A stretch of 64,000 nt of DNA, from positions 186,001 through 250,000 of the forward strand of contig NZ_JOEY01000002.1 of NCBI RefSeq assembly GCF_000718165.1, in the 5' to 3' direction. This DNA is from Streptomyces fulvoviolaceus (GTDB taxonomy: Bacteria > Actinomycetota > Actinomycetes > Streptomycetales > Streptomycetaceae). The translations under genes were made by a program, and so were the position numbers. The notes below the pieces were generated by a model. That model saw nothing but the letters and a program-made list of their open reading frames with translations, did no database searches and was not told the DNA's origin. Each line of letters begins with the position of its first letter. The first letter of the stretch is position 1. Positions 50,047 to 58,583 of this stretch are shown here, one piece after another.

Positions 50047-50982
50047 CTACTGGTCGACGTTCTCCGTCACGGAGAACTGGTCGAGCAGGGCATTGCACTG
50101 GTTGCCCTGTTGGCACGAGAGCTCGATCGTGTTGGTGCCCTTGTTCAGGGAGACCTGGGCCCAGGTGGTCTGCCAGCCCTTCTCCCAGTCGCCCTCGGGC
50201 TGCTTGGCGAAGTTCTTCATGTTCAGCGGCTGGGTGTTGGCCTTGCCGTTGACCGTCAGCGTCCCGTTGGCATCCACACCGGGAATGTCGTAACGGACGT
50301 AGAGCCGGTAGGTGCCGGTCTTCTCAATGCCGTTGACGGTCCACGTGACCTTGGCGCCGACCTGGTTGAAGCCCTGCACATAGACGCCGCCGTCGGCGTT
50401 GGCGCCCTTCACATCGGACGCGGTGGTGGTACCACCCTCCAGGCGAAGTGCCTTCGCGTCGACCTTCGGCAGCTCACCGGCAGCCGCCGACTCCGAGGCC
50501 GACGCACTCGGCTCGCTGCTCTGCGAGGTCGACGGCGTCGTGGACGCCCCGCTGCCGCCCGCGTTGTCCTTGTCGTCGCCGCCCGCCATCGCCACGCCGA
50601 TGCCGATGACGACCGCGGCGACCACCGCGATCGCGCCGATCAGCAGGCCCTTGGTGTTGGGGCCGCGGCCGCGGTTGCCGCCGTCACTGTAGGACTGCAT
50701 CGGGTGCTGGGTGGTGGGGGCGCCGCCCGGGAAGGTCTCGGGCGCGGCGTAGTGGGCGTTCGACTGCTGCGGGACCTGGCCGTACGGCGCGGTCGCGGGT
50801 GCCGGTGCCTGCTGGGGGTACTGCCGCTGGCCGACCGCGCGCACGCGGTTGACGGAGCCCGGATAGCCGTAGCCACCGCTACCCGACGGGGGCTGCGCTC
50901 CGTTGGCCTGTCCGTCGGCGTAGAGGTAGCCGAACGGGTCGTCGTCCTCGGGCGTGCTCGCCCCGTTGTTGCCGGACGTCAT
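50047..50982 (-). CDS. membrane protein with extracellular carbohydrate-binding-like domain
   Basis: A 311-residue protein: long Gln/Pro/Gly-rich cytoplasmic N-terminus (1-~108), one membrane helix GLLIGAIAVVAAVVIGIGVAMAGG (~112-135), Ser/Thr linker, and an outer C-terminal domain (~170-311) with GVYVQGFNQVGAKVTWTVNGIEKTGTYRLYVRY and WQTTWAQVSLNKGTNTIELSCQQ, a beta-sandwich like CBM35/CBM6. Two late Cys (SCQQGNQC) may form a disulfide. It may sense or bind wall sugars. Upstream 50983-51098 holds nothing recognised. Confidence 0.75.
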   Translation of the reverse strand: MTSGNNGASTPEDDDPFGYLYADGQANGAQPPSGSGGYGYPGSVNRVRAVGQRQYPQQAPAPATAPYGQVPQQSNAHYAAPETFPGGAPTTQHPMQSYSDGGNRGRGPNTKGLLIGAIAVVAAVVIGIGVAMAGGDDKDNAGGSGASTTPSTSQSSEPSASASESAAAGELPKVDAKALRLEGGTTTASDVKGANADGGVYVQGFNQVGAKVTWTVNGIEKTGTYRLYVRYDIPGVDANGTLTVNGKANTQPLNMKNFAKQPEGDWEKGWQTTWAQVSLNKGTNTIELSCQQGNQCNALLDQFSVTENVDQ

Positions 50983-51098
50983 CCCTTGTACTCCTCAGGT
51001 GCGGGCGGATGCGATACGTGGAGTCAGAATGGCGAGCCTACCCGCTCCGCATGGCCCAAACGGGTGACTCGGATCGCATCAGCTCACTGACCTGGGGA

Positions 51099-52757
51099 TC
51101 ATCCCGCGCGTCTGTGTTGTTTGGGACGAGATCGTTTCTCGATGTACATCCGCTCGTCGGCGGACTTCAACACCTCGTCCGCCGTCATCCCGCAGTGCGC
51201 CCAGCCGATGCCGAAACTGGCGCCGACGCGGACGGCCCGGCCCTCGGCCCGGATGGGCTGGATGATCTCGTTGCGCAGGCGTACTGCCAGGTCCTGGGCG
51301 TCGGCCTTGCCGAGCCCGTTGGCGAGGATCACGAACTCGTCGCCGCCGAGCCGGGCCACGGTGTCGCCGTCGCGCACCTGGCGGGACAGCCGGCGGGCGA
51401 CCTCGATGAGGACCGCGTCACCCGCGTTGTGCCCGAACCGGTCGTTGATCGACTTGAAGCCGTCGAGGTCGCAGAAGAGCACCGCGAGCCCCTTGGCGCC
51501 GTCGTCACGTTCACCCTCGGGGGCGACGGTGTGCACGTGGTGGTCGAAGGCGTCGAGGGCCGCGGCGTCGGGCCGGAAGTCGAAGCCGTGGCCGTTGGCG
51601 TCGTAGGCGGGGTGGCCGTAGGTCGCCGCGTCGAGGGGCTCCAGGGCGGCGGAGTGGGTGGTGGGGCGCTGACACAGACGGGAGGACAGGCGCGCACGCA
51701 GCTCGGCGGAGTTCGGCAGTCCGGTGAGCGAGTCGTGCGAGGCGCGGTGGGCGAGCTGGAGCTCGCGGCGCTTGCGCTCCTCGATGTCCTCGACGTGGGT
51801 GAGGAGGAAGCGGGGTCCGTCGGCGGCGTCGGCGACGACGCTGTTGCGCAGGCTGACCCAGACGTACGTACCGTCGCGGCGCCCGAGCCGGAGCTCGGCG
51901 CGGCCGCCCTCGGCGGAGGTCCGCAGCAGTGTCCCTATGTCCTCGGGATGGACGAGGTCGGAGAAGGAGTAGCGGCGCATCGCGGAGGCGGGGCGGCCGA
52001 GCAGGCGGCACAGCGCGTCGTTGGTGCGCAGGATCCGGCCGTGCTGGTCGCCGCCCATCTCGGCGATGGCCATGCCGGAGGGGGCGTACTCGAAGGCCTG
52101 CCGGAAGCTTTCCTCGCTCGCCCGCAGGGCCTGCTGGTCCCTTTCGAGCCTGACCAGTGCCCGCTGCATATTCGCGCGTAGACGGGCATTGCTGATCGCG
52201 ATGGCGGCCTGGAACGCGTACATCTGGAGTGCCTCGCGCCCCCAGGCGCCGGGCAGCCGGCCGTTGCGCGGGCGGTCCACCGAGAGCACGCCGATCAGCT
52301 CGCCGCACGCGGCGCCCCCGGCGCCCGGCGTGTACATGGGCGCGAAGAGCCGGTCGGAGGGGTGCCACTCGTCCTCGAAGCGGGGCGCGGGGCCGTCGGT
52401 GTACCACTGCGGTACGTCGTCGTCGTCGAGGACCCAGCCCTCGGTGTGCGGGATGAAGACCAGGTCGCCCCAGTTCTCGCCCATGCTGAGGCGGCGCTCC
52501 CAGGACTCGCGGGAGCCGACCCGGCCGGTGATGAGGGCCTCGGCGGCCTGGTTGCCGGAGAAGGCGGCGACCACGAGATCACCGTCGGGGCGTACGAGAT
52601 TGACGCACGCCAGCTCGTAACCGAGTGCGCCCACAACGCCGTCCGCGACCGTCTGCAGTGTGTCCGCCAGGCTGCGGGCCGTGTTCATGTCGGCCATGCC
52701 CTGGTGCAGCTGTCGCAGAGACGCAAGGCGGACATAAGGCTCCGACTCGGTCTCCAT
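51099..52757 (-). CDS. cdgB: diguanylate cyclase, GAF-PAS-GGDEF (CdgB type)
   Basis: A 552-residue protein making cyclic di-GMP from two GTP. Order: GAF (~10-200, MADMNTARSLADTLQTVADGV ... FQAAIAISNARLRA), PAS with PAC (~215-345, RASEESFRQAFEYAPSGMAIAEM; HVEDIEERKRREL), GGDEF (~350-545). The active motif is intact (RLGGDEFVIL), and an inhibitory I-site RDGD stands five residues before it. No EAL domain. Same architecture as Streptomyces CdgB, a BldD target controlling development. GGGGGGAGG 7 bases before the ATG. Confidence 0.93.
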   Translation of the reverse strand: METESEPYVRLASLRQLHQGMADMNTARSLADTLQTVADGVVGALGYELACVNLVRPDGDLVVAAFSGNQAAEALITGRVGSRESWERRLSMGENWGDLVFIPHTEGWVLDDDDVPQWYTDGPAPRFEDEWHPSDRLFAPMYTPGAGGAACGELIGVLSVDRPRNGRLPGAWGREALQMYAFQAAIAISNARLRANMQRALVRLERDQQALRASEESFRQAFEYAPSGMAIAEMGGDQHGRILRTNDALCRLLGRPASAMRRYSFSDLVHPEDIGTLLRTSAEGGRAELRLGRRDGTYVWVSLRNSVVADAADGPRFLLTHVEDIEERKRRELQLAHRASHDSLTGLPNSAELRARLSSRLCQRPTTHSAALEPLDAATYGHPAYDANGHGFDFRPDAAALDAFDHHVHTVAPEGERDDGAKGLAVLFCDLDGFKSINDRFGHNAGDAVLIEVARRLSRQVRDGDTVARLGGDEFVILANGLGKADAQDLAVRLRNEIIQPIRAEGRAVRVGASFGIGWAHCGMTADEVLKSADERMYIEKRSRPKQHRRAG

Positions 52758-52895
52758 GTTCGCCCTCCCCCCGAGACTTCGCAGCGAATCAAGGGTTGTC
52801 TTCGGCGTACTCTTCCGCGCTTCTTGTGCAGTGCTTCGTGTTCGGTGGTGCCCTTGCATCTTCCCCGCCACTGAATCACAGCGCGCTGCCCACTC

Positions 52896-52910
52896 GGTAC
52901 ACAGGGTCAA
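52896..52910 (-). promoter_or_regulatory. BldD-like box upstream of cdgB
   Basis: GGTACACAGGGTCAA fits the BldD consensus NTNACNC(A/T)GNGTNAN with one mismatch. It lies about 140 bases before cdgB, a known BldD target in other Streptomyces. Confidence 0.65.
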
Positions 52911-52924
52911 CAATTAGTACCTCT

Positions 52925-52940
52925 TGTGACTCAAGTCACA
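52925..52940. promoter_or_regulatory. CRP-type site TGTGA-N6-TCACA
   Basis: TGTGACTCAAGTCACA is an exact match to the cAMP-receptor-protein consensus, 14 bases beyond the BldD-like box. It is in the 376-bp region shared by cdgB and the divergent flavin reductase gene, otherwise gene-free. Confidence 0.6.
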
Positions 52941-53133
52941 GCGAAACATGAACAATTGAGTGGGGTTTCTGCGATTTCCCTGTGCGTTTGCTGAACACAA
53001 ACTTTGTGTCTTTGTGGAGGCAGTGGCCCGACCTGCGCGCGCCTCGATCGCGGGTCGGTCTCAGGTCGGTCGCGGGACCTAGGTCCGGCCTCGGGCGGAG
53101 GCCCGATGCGGCGCGCACGGACCGGAGATTAGC

Positions 53134-53718
53134 GTGACCGACGTGCCGAACACTCCCCCCGCCACGCGCCCGATGATCCCCACGCCCGCCTCCGGGCATG
53201 CTGTGGGGGTGAGCAACGACGAGTTCCGCGCCGCCATGTCCCGGCTGGCCGCCGGCGTGGTCCTGGTGACCGCGTTCGAGGCCCCGCTCGATGCCGAGGG
53301 GCCGGGGGGCGAGGACGTCGGCATGACGGCCACGGCGTTCATGTCGGTCTCCCTGGACCCGCCTCTGGTGCTGGTCAGCCTGCGTACGGGCTCCCGCATG
53401 GACGACCTGCTGGACGAGCAGCCCCTGTGGGGGGTCTCGGTCCTGTCCGAGAGCCAGCGGCACATCGCCGGCCGCTTCGCCATGAAGGGCCGCATCAGCG
53501 ACCGGCTGCTGTTCGAGGACATCCCGTACGTCCGCGGCGCCGCGACCGGCGCTGTCCTGGTGGGCGGCGCGCTGGCCACGCTGGAGTGCCGGACGGAGCA
53601 ACGGGTGGCGGCCGGCGACCACGTGCTGGTGATCGGCCGGGTGCTGACGGCGGACGTGCCGAGCGCGGACGGGGGGCCGCTGGCGTATTTCCGTGGGCGG
53701 TACCGGCAGTTGAGCTGA
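53134..53718 (+). CDS. flavin reductase-like protein
   Basis: A 194-residue FMN-binding split-barrel protein: FRAAMSRLAAGVVLVTAF, GMTATAFMSVSLDPPLVLVSLRTGSRM, GVSVLSESQRHIAGRF and GDHVLVIGRVL match flavin reductases that supply FMNH2 to monooxygenases. Start uncertain: GTG at 53134 (CGGAG upstream) or GTG at 53210 (VSNDEFRAAM); the extra N-terminus includes an imperfect hairpin (53180-53208) and is not conserved-looking. Confidence 0.82.
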   Translation: MTDVPNTPPATRPMIPTPASGHAVGVSNDEFRAAMSRLAAGVVLVTAFEAPLDAEGPGGEDVGMTATAFMSVSLDPPLVLVSLRTGSRMDDLLDEQPLWGVSVLSESQRHIAGRFAMKGRISDRLLFEDIPYVRGAATGAVLVGGALATLECRTEQRVAAGDHVLVIGRVLTADVPSADGGPLAYFRGRYRQLS

Positions 53719-53748
53719 ATTCGTTGGCCCACGCGTGATCCGCTTGCC

Positions 53749-53760
53749 TAGGGTGCGCGC
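53749..53760 (+). promoter_or_regulatory. leaderless -10 box of the GNAT gene
   Basis: TAGGGT at 53749-53754, six bases before ATG 53761, with no ribosome site. Confidence 0.45.
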
Positions 53761-54234
53761 ATGACGACGGCCTCCGCACTTCATCTGGAAGAGATCACGC
53801 CCCGCAACTTCGCGGCCGCGACGGGCATAAAGGTCCGCCCGGAACAGGAATTCGCGGTCTCGCCGGTGATGCAGTCCCTCGCCGAGGCATACGTCCATCC
53901 CGCCGGGGTCGCCTGGCCGCGTCTGATGGTCGACGGCGACCGCCCGGTCGGATTCCTGATGGCCTTCTTCGACATCGACTGGGCCGCGGACGGCACGCTG
54001 TTCCGTTCCGGCCTGTGGCGGCTGAACATCGCGGCCGGCGAACAGGGCCGCGGATACGGCCGGTTCGCGGTCGAGTCGGTGGCCGAGGAGATCCGCCGCC
54101 GGGGCGGCAAGCAGCTCTACGTCACCTGGCATCCCGAGCCGAACGGGCCGGAGGAGTTCTATCTGAAGCTGGGGTTCCGCATCACCGGGGAGCAGAGCGA
54201 GGGCGAGACGGTCGGGGTCCTGGAGCTGGACTAG
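53761..54234 (+). CDS. GNAT-family acetyltransferase
   Basis: A 157-residue GNAT protein resembling spermidine/diamine acetyltransferases: LEEITPRNFAAATGIKVRPEQEFAVSPVMQSLAEAYV at the start, GEQGRGYGRFAVESVAEEIRRRG for acetyl-CoA binding, and PEEFYLKLGFRITGEQ near the end. It acetylates an amine with acetyl-CoA; the substrate is not certain. Its end overlaps the convergent sigma-factor gene by four bases. Confidence 0.85.
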   Translation: MTTASALHLEEITPRNFAAATGIKVRPEQEFAVSPVMQSLAEAYVHPAGVAWPRLMVDGDRPVGFLMAFFDIDWAADGTLFRSGLWRLNIAAGEQGRGYGRFAVESVAEEIRRRGGKQLYVTWHPEPNGPEEFYLKLGFRITGEQSEGETVGVLELD

Positions 54235-55103
54235 AGCAGGCGTACATCCAGTCGCGAGACGTGTCCGGGGTCCGTGGCGATGTCGATCACGGCGATGCGG
54301 TCGTGTACGAACGTGAAGGTCAGGGTGCGCTCCACCCGGCCGTCGACGACGACCGCGAGGCCCGTGGCACCGTCGACGAGAGCGGGCACGGCGACACCGG
54401 CCACGCGGGAGTAGGTCGTCGCGCCGGACGCCACCGCCGCCGCGCCCGTGGTCACACCGACCTCCGTGCGCGCCACGACGTCCGGGTCGAGCACCTCGAG
54501 GAGCCCGTCGAAGTCGCCCTCGCGGGCGGCGGCGAGGAAGGCGTCGACGACTTCCCGCTGCTTCTGCTGCCGTACGAGGTCGGTGTCGTGTTCGTGTGCC
54601 TCGGAGCCCTGCACCCGGCGCCGGGCCCGGCTGGCGAGCTGGCGGGCCGCCGTGGGGGTCTTGCCGACGATGCCCGCGATCTCGTCGAACGGCACCGCGA
54701 ACAGGTCGTGCAGCACGAAGGCCAGCCGCTCGGCGGGGGTGAGGGTGTCGAGGACGACGAGGAGGGCGACGCCGACCGAGTCGGCGAGCAGGGCGTCCTG
54801 CTCGGGGTCGGGTACGGCGGCCGGCACCGGTGCCGCTGCGCCGTACGCCTCGTACGTTTCCAGCGGCTGCTCGGCTCGGGACCTGCGGGAGCGAAGCATG
54901 TCCAGGCAGACCCGGCCCACCACCGTCGTCAGCCAGCCCCCGAGGTTGTCCACCTGCCGGGCGTCGGACCGGCTCAGCCGGACCCACGCCTCCTGCACCG
55001 CGTCGTCGGCTTCGGCGACCGAGCCGAGCATGCGGTGGGCGACGGCGCGCAGATGGCCCCGGTGGGCTTCGAAGCGCTCGGCCAGGAAGTCGTTCTCGCT
55101 CAT
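54231..55103 (-). CDS. ECF sigma factor with SnoaL-like C-terminal domain
   Basis: A 290-residue ECF sigma factor. Region 2 (FEAHRGHLRAVAHRMLGSVAEADDAVQEAWVRL ... GGWLTTVVGRVCLDMLRSRRSR, ~10-75), region 4 (LDTLTPAERLAFVLHDLFAVPFDEIAGIVGKTPTAARQLASRARRRV, ~115-165), then a ~110-residue SnoaL/NTF2-like domain (REVVDAFLAAAREGDFDGLLEVLDPDVVARTEVG). Such C-terminal domains replace an anti-sigma factor in SigJ/ECF41-like groups and can bind a ligand. No anti-sigma gene is adjacent. Confidence 0.88.
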   Translation of the reverse strand: MSENDFLAERFEAHRGHLRAVAHRMLGSVAEADDAVQEAWVRLSRSDARQVDNLGGWLTTVVGRVCLDMLRSRRSRAEQPLETYEAYGAAAPVPAAVPDPEQDALLADSVGVALLVVLDTLTPAERLAFVLHDLFAVPFDEIAGIVGKTPTAARQLASRARRRVQGSEAHEHDTDLVRQQKQREVVDAFLAAAREGDFDGLLEVLDPDVVARTEVGVTTGAAAVASGATTYSRVAGVAVPALVDGATGLAVVVDGRVERTLTFTFVHDRIAVIDIATDPGHVSRLDVRLL

Positions 55104-55213
55104 CGGTCGCTGCCTCTCGTCGCGGTCCGTCCGTCGTCGTCACTGGGTTGACGGATGGCGCGCGGGAGATGTGACAGGCCCCAAGCGGGTCGGGCGAAGT
55201 CGGCTGCGGTTCG

Positions 55214-55282
55214 GCAGCGCCCTGAAGGGGCGCGGGGCTGTATCGATGTGCGGCTCCGCCGCGTGGGCGCGACCAGCCACGA
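55214..55282 (+). repeat. dispersed repeat, family A (best copy)
   Basis: CCTGAAGGGGCGCGGGGCTG ... GATGTGCGGCTCCGCCGCGTGGGCGCGACCAGCCAC. Reference copy for the family; it lies between arfB and the sigma factor gene. Confidence 0.8.
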
Positions 55283-55332
55283 CGCCGCCGCAGCGGACCG
55301 ACAGCACATCGCCGCACTTCCAGCGAAGCGCT

Positions 55333-55770
55333 TTAGCCCCAGTCCTTGCCGGTCCGGCCCCGCTTCGTGTCCGAGCGCTGCTTCTTCTCCCGCAGCCGGC
55401 GTTCGTTGATGCCGCGCGGGATGCGGGTCGCCCGGCGGGGCTTGGGCGGGGGCGCGGTGGCCTCGGCGAGGAGCGCCGCCAGGCGTACGGCGGCGGTCTC
55501 GCGGTTGCGCCACTGCGAGCGGTGCTCGGAGGAGCGGACGCTGACGACTCCGTCGACGAGCCGCCCGGCCAGCTTGGCCAGGGCCCGCTGCTTCCACACC
55601 TCGGGCAGCGCCTCGGTCCGCTCGACGTCGAAGCGCAACTCCACCTGCGAGTCGCTGGTGTTGACGTGCTGTCCACCGGGCCCGGACGACCGCGAGAAAC
55701 GCCACATGAGCTCGGCCTCGGGAAGCGAGACGGAGCCGCGGATGACATAGGGACCGGCCATGGGGTCCAT
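55333..55770 (-). CDS. arfB: ribosome-rescue peptidyl-tRNA hydrolase ArfB
   Basis: A 145-residue release-factor-like protein: the catalytic GGQ in SSGPGGQHVNTSDSQVELRFDV (about 30-38) and a basic, disordered C-terminal tail (PRGINERRLREKKQRSDTKRGRTGKDW) that enters the empty mRNA channel of stalled ribosomes. It releases the peptide without a stop codon. ATG at 55761 (MAGPYVIRG) is an alternative start. Confidence 0.92.
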   Translation of the reverse strand: MDPMAGPYVIRGSVSLPEAELMWRFSRSSGPGGQHVNTSDSQVELRFDVERTEALPEVWKQRALAKLAGRLVDGVVSVRSSEHRSQWRNRETAAVRLAALLAEATAPPPKPRRATRIPRGINERRLREKKQRSDTKRGRTGKDWG

Positions 55771-55941
55771 GTTCCCGGCTCTGTCCGGTCCACGTCACCC
55801 GAATATCACCGGGACGTCCCCCCTCTTGGTAAAGAAAGTAAAGACACGGGGAACCTTGGGCACCCCTCGCTGCGTTCATTGGGGTAGCTGTAGCTTCAAG
55901 CCCGTACCGCCGTACACAAACGAGGGAAGGACTCCCAAACC

Positions 55942-56517
55942 ATGGCTGTAAGCCTGTCCAAGGGTGGCAACGTCTCGCTCACCAAGGAGGCCCCGGGCCT
56001 GACCGCCGTCACCGTGGGCCTCGGCTGGGACGTCCGCACGACCACCGGCACGGACTTCGACCTCGACGCCTCCGCGATCGCGGTCAACACTGAGGGCAAG
56101 GTCTACTCGGACGGCCACTTCGTCTTCTTCAACAACAAGGAGACCCCGGACAAGACCATCGTCCACACCGGTGACAACCGCACCGGCGAGGGCGCGGGCG
56201 ACGACGAGGCGATCAAGGTCAACCTCGCCGGCCTCCCGGCCGACATCGAGAAGATCGTCTTCCCGGTCTCGATCTACGACGCGGAGAACCGCTCGCAGAA
56301 CTTCGGCCAGGTCCGCAACGCCTACATCCGCATCCTGAACGAGGCCGGCGGCGCCGAGATCGCGCGCTACGACCTGTCGGAGGACGCGGCCACGGAGACG
56401 GCCATGGTCTTCGGCGAGCTCTACCGCAACGGCGCGGAGTGGAAGTTCCGCGCCGTCGGCCAGGGCTACGCCTCGGGCCTGGTGGGCATCGCGCAGGACT
56501 TCGGCGTGAACGTCTGA
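55942..56517 (+). CDS. terD: TerD-family tellurium-resistance/stress protein
   Basis: A 191-residue Ter[48 protein letters not shown] and [26 protein letters not shown], with Ca2+-binding acidic residues ([21 protein letters not shown]). Streptomyces carry many TerD paralogues tied to tellurite resistance, calcium and sporulation. GAGGGAAGG lies about 12 bases before the ATG. No other ter genes are adjacent. Confidence 0.93.
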   Translation: MAVSLSKGGNVSLTKEAPGLTAVTVGLGWDVRTTTGTDFDLDASAIAVNTEGKVYSDGHFVFFNNKETPDKTIVHTGDNRTGEGAGDDEAIKVNLAGLPADIEKIVFPVSIYDAENRSQNFGQVRNAYIRILNEAGGAEIARYDLSEDAATETAMVFGELYRNGAEWKFRAVGQGYASGLVGIAQDFGVNV

Positions 56518-56588
56518 CCGTCGCAAGACGCTGCGCTGTACTGGAACCCCTGGCTTCGGCCGGGGGTTCCGGCGTTCCGCCCCGCTCC

Positions 56589-57992
56589 TTACGCGTGCGC
56601 CGGCTTCCCCTCCCCGTACAGCCAGTCCTTCCAGATCGCGTCGAAGTCCTCGTCGGGTGCCCGCTTCTCGACGTAGGCCGTGAAGTCCGCCGTGTCCACG
56701 TTGCCGTGGCGGTGGGTGGTGGCCCAGCCGCGGACGATCGCGTGGAAGGTCTTGTCGCCGACGGCCCGGCGGATCTTGTGGAGGACCATCGCGCCGCGCT
56801 GGTAGACGGGGCTGTCGGAGATGTGCCCGGAGCTGGTCGGGTTGGCGGGTGGGAAGGACCAGAGGTCCTCGTAGACGTCCTCGCCGTGGTCGTACAGCGC
56901 GTCGAAGGTCTGCTGGGCGCTGTCGCCGCCGTGGTCCTCGTCCCAGAGCCATTCCGCGTACGTCGCGAAGCCCTCGTTGAGCCACATGTCCTGCCAGGTC
57001 TTCGGGGTGACCGAGTTGCCGTACCACTGGTGGGCGAGCTCGTGGACGAGGGTCTCCGTGTCGGGTGCGCCGGGGAAGACGGGGCGGTTCTGGGTCTCCA
57101 GGGCGTAGCCCGCGTCGCCCTCGCGGTCGACGATCGCGCCGGTGGAGGAGAAGGGGTAGGGGCCGAAGGTGTCCTGGGCCCACTCCATGACCTGGGGGAT
57201 CTTCGCCAGCACCTTGCGGCTTGCGCCGGCCTCGGCCGGGTCGACGGCCACGTACACGGGCAGGCCGTCAGGGGTCGTGGAGCGGCGGATCGTGTAGTCG
57301 CCGATCGCGAGCGTGGCGACGTAGCTCGCCATGGGTTCGGCGGTGTGCCAGGTGGTGGTGGTACGGCCGTCCGCGGTCCTCGTCGACTTCAACTCGCCGT
57401 TGGACACGGCCTGCAGGCCCTCGGGCACGCTGATGGCGATGTCGTACGACGCCTTGTCGGACGGGTGGTGGTTGCCGGGGAACCACGTCATCGACCCCGT
57501 CGGCTCGCCCAGGGCGAGTGCCCCGTCCCGCGTCGGCAGCCAGCCCTCCTTCGAGTCGTCCGGGTCGGTGATCGTCTCGGGGGTGCCGGAGTAGCGGACG
57601 GTGACGCGGAAGGTCTCGCCGTCGTCGAGGTCGTGGGGCGGACGTACGGTCAGCTCCTGGCCGGCGCGGTTCCAGCGGGCGCCCTTGCCGGCGACGGTGA
57701 CGGACTCGACGTCCAGGCCGTCCAGGTCCAGGTTCAGGGCGGAGAGGTCCTGGGTGGCGCGGGCGGTGATCGTCGCCGTGCCGGAGAGGTCCTTCTCGTC
57801 CGGGTCGTAGGCCAGGTCCAGGGCGTAGTGCGTGACGTCGTAGCCGCCGTTGCCCGCCTTCGGGAAGTACGGGTCGCGGAGGCCGGAGGCGCCGGGGGTG
57901 CCGTGGACTCCGCCGCCGCATGCGGTCAGGGCGAGCGCCAGGGCTGCGAGGAAGGACGTGCAGGTCAGGACGACCGGTGCGGATCGGGGCAC
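56589..57992 (-). CDS. M1-family metallopeptidase, lipoprotein
   Basis: A 467-residue gluzincin aminopeptidase-like enzyme. Signal peptide with lipobox LTAC (Cys ~24); catalytic HELAHQWYGN (about 300-309) with Glu ligand in WLNEGFATYAEWLW. It lacks the long C-terminal region of PepN, giving the short M1 form of actinobacteria. Acts outside the membrane on peptides. Convergent with terD, 71 bases apart. Confidence 0.92.
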   Translation of the reverse strand: MPRSAPVVLTCTSFLAALALALTACGGGVHGTPGASGLRDPYFPKAGNGGYDVTHYALDLAYDPDEKDLSGTATITARATQDLSALNLDLDGLDVESVTVAGKGARWNRAGQELTVRPPHDLDDGETFRVTVRYSGTPETITDPDDSKEGWLPTRDGALALGEPTGSMTWFPGNHHPSDKASYDIAISVPEGLQAVSNGELKSTRTADGRTTTTWHTAEPMASYVATLAIGDYTIRRSTTPDGLPVYVAVDPAEAGASRKVLAKIPQVMEWAQDTFGPYPFSSTGAIVDREGDAGYALETQNRPVFPGAPDTETLVHELAHQWYGNSVTPKTWQDMWLNEGFATYAEWLWDEDHGGDSAQQTFDALYDHGEDVYEDLWSFPPANPTSSGHISDSPVYQRGAMVLHKIRRAVGDKTFHAIVRGWATTHRHGNVDTADFTAYVEKRAPDEDFDAIWKDWLYGEGKPAHA

Positions 57993-58033
57993 GGCAGTGA
58001 TCCTATGAGAGGGCGCGTGACACCATCACCTAC

Positions 58034-58534
58034 GTGCTCGACATCGGCTACGCCCTCTCCAACCGCTTCCCGGATCCCCCGCAGACGGACTACCGCCGGG
58101 CGGACGTCCACGCCCTGCGGCACGACCTGTTCTGCGGTGACGTCTACCTCGCCGACACCAAGGCGGACCGGGAGCTGTCCACAGCCTGGGGATGGGTGCC
58201 GGTGCTCGACTTCGCGTGGGCGCTGTGCGACATCGCGGAGCGGCTGGACCGGGATCCGGCGGGCTCCCGGGCGTCCCGGCCGCAGCACGCGGAACTGGAC
58301 TTCACCGAGTCCACGGACCGGATGCTCTTCGAGCGCCGCTTCGGGTGGGTGGATGTCGAGGCGGACTGGATGCCGGTGGAGGAGGCGCCGTTGAGTTTCT
58401 CCCACGCGGAGTTGCGCCGCGAGGCTCGGGATTTCCTGCACGACCTGATCGCCGACCTGGTTGATCTGCACGAGGACCTGGGGGACAACCCGGCGATCTG
58501 GACGCTTCAGGCGCAGTTTCCGCGGGTGCGGTGA
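58034..58534 (+). CDS. conserved hypothetical protein
   Basis: A 166-residue soluble, acidic protein from GTG: DIGYALSNRFPDPPQTDYRRADVHALRHDLFCGDVYLAD, WGWVPVLDFAWALCDIAERLDRDP and ELRREARDFLHDLIADLVDLHEDLGDNPAIWTLQAQFP. Many Trp and Asp residues; streptomycete-type hypothetical with no function known to me. Divergent from the M1 peptidase. Confidence 0.7.
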   Translation: MLDIGYALSNRFPDPPQTDYRRADVHALRHDLFCGDVYLADTKADRELSTAWGWVPVLDFAWALCDIAERLDRDPAGSRASRPQHAELDFTESTDRMLFERRFGWVDVEADWMPVEEAPLSFSHAELRREARDFLHDLIADLVDLHEDLGDNPAIWTLQAQFPRVR

Positions 58535-58583
58535 GCCACTGGGGGCTCCTGCGATCCCGCAGGCCGGGCGGCACTTGAGCGCG

